A DNA stretch of 6,116 nt from Acidobacteriota bacterium (GTDB lineage Bacteria; Acidobacteriota; Vicinamibacteria; Vicinamibacterales; 2-12-FULL-66-21): positions 1 to 6,116 of the forward strand of contig JACCXG010000626.1 in the NCBI GenBank assembly GCA_013697225.1, read 5' to 3'. Below, piece by piece: positions 1 through 4,903 of this stretch. The position numbers and the translations under genes were made by a program. Position 1 is the stretch's first letter; the number at the start of each line of letters is the position of its first letter. A model generated the notes under the pieces. It saw only the letters and a program-made list of their open reading frames with translations, did no database searches and was not told where the DNA came from.

Positions 1-1686
1 GGCGGGAATATCGCGATTCTGGCCGTGTTGATCCTCCTGGCCTGCAGGCTCGTTCTCATGAGAACCGACGTTGCCGCCATGGTGACTGCCGCACTGCTGA
101 TCTTCTATGGATCGGTGGCTGCAGGTGCTCCCTCGGTCGCCCGGGCAGTGACGGTCGCTGTCATCGCCCTTGCGGGGCGGGCAATGGATCACCGCGGCCC
201 GGCGCTGAACGTGCTGGCGGCAACGGCGGCACTGGCAGTCGCGGGGGCCCCGGTCGTGGTGTTCGATCCGGGATTCATCCTCTCTTTTGGCGCGACCCTC
301 GGCATCCTGCTAGGCGTTCCGCTGATGGTGAGCACCGGCGCTCCGCCGCATGGCGGATCAGCCCTGCGCGGCGCCGCCCGCCGCCTCTTCCAGGCCCTGG
401 CGGCGCTCTTCGCGGCGACCGCCTGCGCCGAAATTGCCCTGGCGCCCATCGGAGCATCCCTGTTCTCCAGGGTGCCGTTCGCGGGCCTCCTGTTGAATTT
501 CGCCGCCATTCCCCTGATGACCGTTGTGCAGGTGGGCGGCCTGGCGCTTCTGGCCCTGTCCTCGTGGTGGAGTGCCGGTGCTTATGCAGGTGCCTGGATG
601 GCGCACCACGGCGCCACCGGTCTTCTGCAGTCGGCACGTCTGGTGGATGTGGCGCCATGGCTCTCGGTTCCCGTGGCGCCACCGGCTGCGTGGCTCGTTG
701 CGGCGTACTACGCCTGTGCCCTGTTACTGATCCGCCCACGCCTGCGGCGTCCCGCCGCGTGGGCCCTCGGCACGACTGCCGTCGTCATACTCGCGGGCGG
801 ACACGCCGTGGCGCGTGATGCCGTCCCGCTGTCGGCCGCCCCCCTGCGGGTGACGGTACTGGACGTAGGCCAGGGGGATGCCACGCTCGTGTCGCTTCCA
901 GGGGGGCGGGCTTTGCTGGTTGATGCCGCCGGTGTCGGTCCGCCGACCCCGGCTGACGGCAGCCCGGAACCTCAGGCAGGGTTCGACATAGGGGAGAGGG
1001 TCGTGATCCCGTCGCTCACCGCACTCGGCGTGACACGACTGGACGGCCTCGTGATCACCCACGCGGACCCCGACCACATCCTGGGAATGCGCGGCGTGAT
1101 GCGCCTTCGGCCGGTGACGAGCATCTGGGAAGGCATCCCTGTTCCACCGGTGATGGACCTGCGGATCCTTGCTGATGCCGCGCGCTCCCGCGCAACCACC
1201 TGGCGGACCGTGCAGGCAGGGGACTCCGAACGATTCGACAACGTGGAAGTGCGGGTGCTCCACCCGCCCCCCGCAGACTGGGAGCGCCAGCGCGTGCGCA
1301 ACGAGGACTCGGTCGTCCTCGAGATCCGGATCGGGGGTGTGTCGGTAATCCTCCCCGGCGACATCGGCGCGGAAGGGGAGCGCGCCATCATTCCGCGCCT
1401 CGAGCCAGGGCGGCTGGTCGTGCTCAAGGCGCCGCATCACGGGAGCGCGACGTCGAGCACCAGGGCCATGCTGGACGTGCTGCGCCCGGCGGCCGTTATC
1501 TTCAGCTGCGGCCGATCGAACCGCTTCGGCCATCCTCACCCCGCGGTGGTTGCGCGGTACGAAGCGCTCGGCACCGAAATGTTTTCGACCGCGGAAGATG
1601 GCGCCGTGTTCGTGGAGACCGATGGGAAGACCGTGGAGGTCCGGGGATGGACCGGACGCCGCAGGACCTTCAGCCTTGATCCTTGA
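1..1686 (+). CDS. comEC: ComEC/Rec2 DNA internalisation protein, C-terminal part (5' truncated by window)
   Basis: ComEC is the inner-membrane channel that carries single-stranded DNA into the cytoplasm during natural transformation. The frame is open from base 1, so the gene starts outside the window; the GTG at 25 is internal. 561 residues are visible, whereas family members are usually about 700-800, so the N-terminal soluble region and first membrane segments are missing. The first residues, GGNIAIL, look like the end of the conserved competence-domain S-G-x-N motif. Several hydrophobic segments follow up to about residue 268, including the family-typical SVARA and DPGFILSFGA stretches (about 45-100). 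From about residue 282 there is a metallo-beta-lactamase domain: VLDVGQGDA (286-294), THADPDH (353-359), LPGDIG (451-456) and APHHGS (477-482), with HPHP at 511-514. The metal-site motifs look intact, so DNA-degrading activity of this domain is plausible but unproven. The last 17 bases overlap convergent mazG. Confidence 0.93.
   Translation, partial: GGNIAILAVLILLACRLVLMRTDVAAMVTAALLIFYGSVAAGAPSVARAVTVAVIALAGRAMDHRGPALNVLAATAALAVAGAPVVVFDPGFILSFGATLGILLGVPLMVSTGAPPHGGSALRGAARRLFQALAALFAATACAEIALAPIGASLFSRVPFAGLLLNFAAIPLMTVVQVGGLALLALSSWWSAGAYAGAWMAHHGATGLLQSARLVDVAPWLSVPVAPPAAWLVAAYYACALLLIRPRLRRPAAWALGTTAVVILAGGHAVARDAVPLSAAPLRVTVLDVGQGDATLVSLPGGRALLVDAAGVGPPTPADGSPEPQAGFDIGERVVIPSLTALGVTRLDGLVITHADPDHILGMRGVMRLRPVTSIWEGIPVPPVMDLRILADAARSRATTWRTVQAGDSERFDNVEVRVLHPPPADWERQRVRNEDSVVLEIRIGGVSVILPGDIGAEGERAIIPRLEPGRLVVLKAPHHGSATSSTRAMLDVLRPAAVIFSCGRSNRFGHPHPAVVARYEALGTEMFSTAEDGAVFVETDGKTVEVRGWTGRRRTFSLDP
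1670..1686. other. Convergent 3' overlap of comEC and mazG
   Basis: The comEC stop (TGA at 1684-1686, + strand) lies beyond the mazG stop (TGA on the minus strand, bases 1672-1670), so the two genes share 17 bases tail to tail. There is no space for a dedicated intrinsic terminator between them, and I saw no hairpin followed by a T-run on either strand here. Transcripts from both sides must read into the opposite gene unless termination is Rho-dependent. Confidence 0.9.
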
Positions 1687-2461
1687 TTGCTCTCCAGGCT
1701 TCTTCCATCTCGTCCAGCGTGGCCTGGTGCACCGAGCGTCCCCGCTCCTCGAGCCTCTGCTCGAGCGCGCCGAATCGGGCGCTGAACTTCTCGTTGGCCT
1801 TGCGGAGTGCCGATTCCGGCTCGATCCCAAGCTTGCGTGCCAGATTGGCGATCGAGAAGAGCAGATCCCCCATCTCCTCCTCCGCACGTTCGCGGCTCTC
1901 GTGCGTGACCGCCTCGCGCAGCTCGGCGACCTCTTCCTCTATCTTCTCGACGACATCGGCGGTCTGCGCCCAGTCGAAGCCCACCGCCGCGACGCGTGTA
2001 CCGATCTCGTGCGCCCCGAGAAGCGCCGGCATCGCCCTGGGCACGCCACTCAGGAGCGACCGCTTGCGCCCTGCATCCGTCTGCTCACGGGCCTTGATCT
2101 GTTCCCACTGCTCCACCACCTTGCCCGGGGTGTCGATGCCGCCAGCGGTCCTGAACACGTGCGGATGCCGGCGGATCAGCTTCTCCGTAATCGCCTTCAG
2201 CGAGTCAGCCACCGAGAACCGCCCCGCGTCGGATTCAATCTGCGCCAGGAACACCCCCTCGAACAACAGATCGCCGATCTCTCCCCGGAGCGCGTCATGG
2301 TCGTCACGGTCGATCGCATCGAGCACTTCGTAGGTCTCCTCGAGCACGAACCCGCGAAGCGACTGGATCGTCTGCTCGCGATCCCAGGGGCACCCGTCCG
2401 GCCCGCGCAGCCGCTCCATGATGTCGACCAGCCGTTGAAACGCCTCGCCTGCAGAGCTCAT
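1670..2461 (-). CDS. mazG: Nucleoside triphosphate pyrophosphohydrolase MazG
   Basis: MazG hydrolyses (d)NTPs to the monophosphate and pyrophosphate in the cytoplasm, clearing non-canonical nucleotides and, in E. coli, influencing ppGpp levels. The protein is 263 residues, the same length as E. coli MazG, with two MazG domains. Domain 1 has the signature GCPWDREQT (23-31), then EETYE (41-45) and EIGD (61-64), the EExxE...ExxD metal-binding pattern, and RRHPHVF (97-103). Domain 2 repeats the pattern with EEVAE (176-180) and EMGD (196-199), then KANEKF (221-226) and EEAW near the end. The ATG at 2461 was chosen because homology begins there and a weak GAAGGG ribosome site lies about 5 bases upstream. 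A longer in-frame start at 2602 would add 47 low-complexity residues and overlap the divergent DUF1844 gene. No mazEF toxin-antitoxin genes are nearby. The gene stands alone on this strand, convergent with comEC. Confidence 0.95.
   Translation of the reverse strand: MSSAGEAFQRLVDIMERLRGPDGCPWDREQTIQSLRGFVLEETYEVLDAIDRDDHDALRGEIGDLLFEGVFLAQIESDAGRFSVADSLKAITEKLIRRHPHVFRTAGGIDTPGKVVEQWEQIKAREQTDAGRKRSLLSGVPRAMPALLGAHEIGTRVAAVGFDWAQTADVVEKIEEEVAELREAVTHESRERAEEEMGDLLFSIANLARKLGIEPESALRKANEKFSARFGALEQRLEERGRSVHQATLDEMEEAWRAIKDQG
1674..1687. repeat. Tandem duplication of a 7-base unit CCTTGAT at the comEC/mazG ends
   Basis: CCTTGAT occurs twice head to tail (1674-1680 and 1681-1687). It spans the comEC stop codon and encodes the mazG C-terminal residues I-K-D-Q-G read on the other strand. 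Because the unit is 7 bases, gain or loss of one copy would shift both reading frames at their ends. It may be chance or replication slippage. Confidence 0.6.
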
Positions 2462-2488
2462 GAATCCCTTCGAAAGTTCCCGCTGCAA

Positions 2489-2504
2489 GGCCCCGCACGG
2501 GGCC
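2489..2504. repeat. GC-rich inverted repeat in the mazG 5' leader
   Basis: GGCCCCG (2489-2495) and CGGGGCC (2498-2504) are perfect inverted copies separated by CA. As RNA this would form about a six-pair hairpin with a four-base loop, starting 27 bases before the mazG ATG. It could be a protein-binding palindrome or a leader hairpin. No T-run follows on the mazG strand, so it does not look like an intrinsic terminator. GC-rich palindromes arise easily in DNA of this composition. Confidence 0.45.
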
Positions 2505-2554
2505 CTGTTCCCCGGTGTGCCGGCCGCGCGGCTCGGCGCCGCTGCCGTGCCGCG

Positions 2555-2571
2555 TATGCTAGCATTCCCGG
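2555..2571 (+). promoter_or_regulatory. Candidate leaderless promoter (TAnnnT box) of the DUF1844-led gene block
   Basis: TAGCAT at 2560-2565 fits the TAnnnT -10 form and is followed by exactly six bases before the GTG start at 2572, the spacing expected when transcription starts at or next to the start codon. An overlapping TATGCT lies at 2555-2560. The bases ATGCTAGCAT (2556-2565) are a perfect palindrome, so the same box exists on the minus strand and could also serve mazG or bind a symmetrical regulator. No convincing -35 hexamer is visible. There is no Shine-Dalgarno sequence before the GTG, which supports leaderless initiation. This is an inference from motif and spacing only. Confidence 0.45.
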
Positions 2572-2859
2572 GTGGACACACAGGAACAGCCCGGCGTCTC
2601 ATTCGCGGGTTTCATCATCTCCCTGGCGACGACGGCGGCGGTTCATTTCGGCGACATTCCCGATCCAAGCACCGGCGAGCCCATTGAGGCAGACATGGGT
2701 GCGGCCGGCCAGATGATCGAGCTCATCGCGCTGCTGCAGGAGAAGACGCACGGCAACCTCACGCCGGACGAGTCCAAGCTCGTGGAGGACCTCCTGTACG
2801 AACTGCGCATGCGATTCGTCGAGGCGCAGGGGGGAGAACGCCGCATCATCGAGCCCTGA
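2572..2859 (+). CDS. DUF1844 family protein, function unknown
   Basis: A 95-residue acidic cytoplasmic protein with no signal peptide. It matches the DUF1844 pattern: an N-terminal FAGFIISLATTA helix (11-22), a short G-D-I-P-D-P linker, then an amphipathic stretch around Q47-M-I-E-L-I and the hallmark LLQEKTHGNLT (54-64), followed by a helix ending near R81-F. The family has no established biochemical role that I know of. The start is well fixed: an in-frame TAG lies at 2560-2562, only GTG at 2572 falls between it and the conserved region, and the next in-frame ATG is at codon 42. No ribosome binding site precedes it. The stop directly abuts the TTG start of the downstream hydrolase, implying one transcript and translational coupling. 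Family call is firm; role unknown. Confidence 0.85.
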   Translation: MDTQEQPGVSFAGFIISLATTAAVHFGDIPDPSTGEPIEADMGAAGQMIELIALLQEKTHGNLTPDESKLVEDLLYELRMRFVEAQGGERRIIEP

Positions 2860-3630
2860 TTGCAGATCACGTTCCTTGGCACGGGCACCTCGCACGGCGT
2901 GCCGATGATCGGCTGCGACTGCAGCACCTGCCGCTCGACCGACCCGCGCGATACACGCTTGCGCACCTCGCTCTTCATCGTCACCGACGACGGCATGCGC
3001 GTTCTGGTGGATGCGGGGCCCGACCTGCGCGCCCAGGCGCTCGCACACGGCATCTCCCGAGTCGACGCCATCCTTTTCACCCACGGGCACGCCGATCACA
3101 TCCTGGGCCTCGACGACGTCCGGCGGTACAACAGCGTCATGAAGAGGCCGATGCCGCTCTTCGGTGATGCTGTGACGCTTGGGGAGATCCGGAGGATGTT
3201 TGCGTACGTGTTCAATCCGGATACTCCGAAGGGAGGCGGACTTCCGCAGCTGGAGATGTTCACGATTGCGGGCCCCTTCTGCATCGGTCACCAGGAAATC
3301 GTCCCGGTGCCGATCTGGCATGGCCGCCGCACGATCCTCGGGTTTCGTCTGGGAGCCTTTGCCTATCTCACAGACTGCAGCGGCATTCCTGATTCGTCAT
3401 GGCCTCTCCTGGAAGGGGTGGAGGTGGTCGTGCTCGACGCGCTGCGCCAGCGGCCTCATTCGACGCACTTTTCGCTCGACGAGGCAGTCGAGGTTTCGCA
3501 GCGGATCGGTGCACGGCAGACCTACTTCACGCACATGTGCCACGATCTGCCGCATGCTGCCACCTGCGCCCGCCTTCCGCCGGGTGTGAGCCTGGCCCAC
3601 GACGGCCTGCAATGCCGGGTGGCTGGCTGA
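2860..3630 (+). CDS. PhnP-like metallo-beta-lactamase-fold hydrolase (probable phosphodiesterase)
   Basis: A 256-residue cytoplasmic metallo-beta-lactamase-fold enzyme of the PhnP/COG1235 type. The N-terminus, MQITFLGTGTSHGVP, is family-typical and is followed by GCDCSTC (18-24), the CxCxxC cluster that in E. coli PhnP contributes to a structural zinc site. The dinuclear metal site is visible as THGHADH (74-80), with H154 in PIWHG, D172 in LTD, and C-terminal THMCHD (224-229). PhnP itself cleaves phosphoribosyl 1,2-cyclic phosphate in phosphonate degradation, but no phn genes are present, so the natural substrate (a cyclic or linear phosphodiester) is unknown. The start is TTG at 2860, immediately after the upstream TGA; homology begins exactly there. 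No ribosome site lies close by (GGGGGGAGAA sits too far upstream, at about 2829-2838), so it probably depends on coupling to the DUF1844 gene. One base separates it from ribF. Confidence 0.88.
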   Translation: MQITFLGTGTSHGVPMIGCDCSTCRSTDPRDTRLRTSLFIVTDDGMRVLVDAGPDLRAQALAHGISRVDAILFTHGHADHILGLDDVRRYNSVMKRPMPLFGDAVTLGEIRRMFAYVFNPDTPKGGGLPQLEMFTIAGPFCIGHQEIVPVPIWHGRRTILGFRLGAFAYLTDCSGIPDSSWPLLEGVEVVVLDALRQRPHSTHFSLDEAVEVSQRIGARQTYFTHMCHDLPHAATCARLPPGVSLAHDGLQCRVAG

Positions 3631-3631
3631 C

Positions 3632-4567
3632 ATGCACGTCATCCATTACCCCGACGACCCGCCCACCCGCTGGAACGCACCGGTGCTGGCGCTCGGGAAC
3701 TTCGACGGGCTGCACCGCGGGCACATGAAGATCATCGACCGCGTGCGGCGCCGGGCGGGCGAGCGCGGGGGCACGCCTGCCGCGATGACGTTCGAGCCGC
3801 ACCCCCCACGGGTGGTTCGTCCCGACAAGGCCCCACCCCTCCTCATGACGAAGGAGCAGAAGATCGAGGCGCTGGCGCGCTCGGGCATGCAGGGAATGGC
3901 GGTCGTGCGGTTCACGCCGGAGCTGTCGCACTGGGAGCCCGAGACCTTCGTACGCACCGTCCTCGTGGAGTGGCTGCACGTGGTCGAGGTCTGGGTGGGC
4001 GCGAACTTCCTCTTCGGCCACAGGCGCGAGGGGAACTTTTCCGTGCTCCGCAGCCTGGGCGCCCGCTACGGCTTCCGCGCCGAGAAGATCGACCCGGTGC
4101 GCTACAAGGAGTTCGTGGTCAGCAGCACGCGCGTGCGCCGGCTGGTCAGCGAGGGGCGTGTGGACGAGGCAGGGGCCCTGCTCGGCCACCACTACTTCGT
4201 GGACGGGGAGGTCACGCGCGGCGCGGGACGGGGTCGCGAGCTCGGATTTCCCAGTGCGAACCTCACGACGGACAACGAACTGCCCCCGGCCTCGGGCGTG
4301 TATGCCACGACGGCGACGGTGGACGGGATCGTCCACGCCTCGGTCACGAACATCGGCATGCGGCCGACGTTCGGGGACGTGGACCGCCCGGTCATCGAGG
4401 TGCACATCTTCGACTTCGACCGCGACTTGTACGGCACACGCCTGCGGCTCTCGTTTCTCCAGCGGCTGCGTGACGAACGCATGTTCCCGGATACCGACGC
4501 GCTGCGGGCGCAGATCGACGCCGATTGCCGGAGCGCACGGCGGCTGTTTGGCCGCATCTCGCTGTAG
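3632..4567 (+). CDS. ribF: Bifunctional riboflavin kinase / FAD synthetase
   Basis: RibF phosphorylates riboflavin to FMN and then adenylates FMN to FAD, using ATP in both steps, in the cytoplasm. The 311-residue length matches the family (E. coli 313). The N-terminal FAD synthetase domain shows LGNFDGLHRGH (21-31, nucleotidyltransferase G-x-F-D-x-x-H-x-G-H), TFEPHP (53-58), GANFLFGHRREG (123-134) and SSTRVR (164-169). The C-terminal flavokinase domain shows GAGRGRELGFPSAN (197-210), SGVYA (221-225), NIGMRPTF (240-247) and EVHIFDFDRDLYG (256-268). The usual PTAN motif reads PSAN; serine keeps the hydroxyl, so activity is likely retained. ATG at 3632 comes one base after the hydrolase stop, with only a weak GGGTGG (3617-3622) upstream, so coupled translation is likely. 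No FMN riboswitch can fit in the one-base gap. Confidence 0.96.
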   Translation: MHVIHYPDDPPTRWNAPVLALGNFDGLHRGHMKIIDRVRRRAGERGGTPAAMTFEPHPPRVVRPDKAPPLLMTKEQKIEALARSGMQGMAVVRFTPELSHWEPETFVRTVLVEWLHVVEVWVGANFLFGHRREGNFSVLRSLGARYGFRAEKIDPVRYKEFVVSSTRVRRLVSEGRVDEAGALLGHHYFVDGEVTRGAGRGRELGFPSANLTTDNELPPASGVYATTATVDGIVHASVTNIGMRPTFGDVDRPVIEVHIFDFDRDLYGTRLRLSFLQRLRDERMFPDTDALRAQIDADCRSARRLFGRISL

Positions 4568-4579
4568 AATTCTCCGAAT
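4565..4579 (+). promoter_or_regulatory. Candidate internal promoter / near-leaderless start before the small orphan gene
   Basis: TAGAAT at 4565-4570 includes the ribF stop codon and fits the TAnnnT -10 form. Nine bases separate it from the ATG at 4580, so transcription could begin about 0-4 bases before the start. No Shine-Dalgarno and no clear -35 are visible. With so short a motif, and a stop codon supplying TAG, chance is a serious alternative. Confidence 0.25.
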
Positions 4580-4891
4580 ATGCCGGCAGCAGGGGACAAG
4601 GATTCAGGAGAGGCGGCTCTGGTGTTGCAGCTGACCGTACCTGCGGCCGGCGGCCTGCGGGTCATCGCGAGCGAGCTGGCGGCCCGCGTCGCCGAACATC
4701 TTGGTGCCGGGAAGCCGGACGCGCGGTCGATCGGCGACCGTGTGGAGACGATCGTGTCCCAGCTTGGCGATGCCGCCAGGGGTGAGAAAGAGGACATCAC
4801 TTTCGAGTTTCGCCGTTCGGGCGCCGAGCTGGTGATCCACGCCCGGTGCGCGGGTGCCGCCTCGGAGGTCCGTCACCCGCTGCCGGCCTGA
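4580..4891 (+). CDS. Small hypothetical protein, possibly a degenerate GHKL/anti-sigma-type fold
   Basis: I do not firmly recognise this gene. It encodes 103 residues from ATG 4580, or 89 from a GTG at 4622. After a polar, probably disordered N-terminus (1-14), the order of predicted elements is a strand (LQLTVPA, 16-22), a long helix (GLRVIASELAARVAEHL), a second helix (SIGDRVETIVSQLGDAA), then two strands (DITFEFRR and AELVIHARC). This order and spacing resemble the N-terminal part of SpoIIAB/RsbW-type anti-sigma kinases (HATPase_c_2). However, the N-box Glu and Asn and the D-x-G-x-G ATP-binding motif are absent, so if related it would not bind ATP normally. It has no signal peptide or membrane segment. 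It lies in the same frame as ribF, 12 bases after its stop, and 12 bases before cysS, so it is probably co-transcribed. Coding status is supported by the tight fit in the operon and the lack of alternatives. Confidence 0.65.
   Translation: MPAAGDKDSGEAALVLQLTVPAAGGLRVIASELAARVAEHLGAGKPDARSIGDRVETIVSQLGDAARGEKEDITFEFRRSGAELVIHARCAGAASEVRHPLPA
4606..4613 (+). promoter_or_regulatory. Possible ribosome binding site for an internal GTG start at 4622
   Basis: AGGAGAGG at 4606-4613 is the best Shine-Dalgarno match near any start in this window, with eight bases between it and an in-frame GTG at 4622. Starting there gives an 89-residue protein that begins right at the first predicted strand. It competes with the ATG at 4580, which has no ribosome site. 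Confidence 0.4.
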
Positions 4892-4903
4892 CACCACTCC
4901 CTC

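Noticed and set aside
724..1887. 387-residue open frame on the minus strand
   Set aside because: It is antisense to the conserved ComEC beta-lactamase domain and overlaps mazG; the composition is typical of a GC-rich shadow frame.
1670..2461. mazG as part of a toxin-antitoxin or phage-defence locus
   Set aside because: No mazE, mazF, nuclease or other defence gene is adjacent; this is the two-domain housekeeping form.
2523..2532. Ten-base palindrome GCCGCGCGGC in the divergent spacer
   Set aside because: It is pure G/C in a very GC-rich stretch, so chance occurrence is likely and there is no supporting context.
2462..2602. Longer mazG starting at 2602
   Set aside because: The extra 47 residues are Ala/Arg/Pro-rich without homology, the resulting length exceeds the family, and it would overlap the divergent DUF1844 start. 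The ATG at 2461 gives exactly the usual length.
1550..2716. 388-residue open frame on the plus strand opposite mazG
   Set aside because: mazG on the other strand matches its family over its full length. This frame also overlaps comEC and the DUF1844 gene and shows no domain.
2860..3630. Calling the hydrolase phnP and inferring phosphonate degradation
   Set aside because: No other phn gene is present and the gene sits among housekeeping genes; only the structural family is supported.
3620..3640. FMN riboswitch upstream of ribF
   Set aside because: The gap to the upstream gene is one base, and no conserved RFN-type elements were seen.
2599..4405. Further long minus-strand frames (2599-3321 and 3527-4405)
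   Set aside because: They are antisense to the DUF1844/hydrolase genes and to ribF respectively, whose motifs are unambiguous.
4892..4903. T-box or other leader upstream of cysS
   Set aside because: Only 12 bases separate cysS from the preceding gene, and none of the T-box elements are present.
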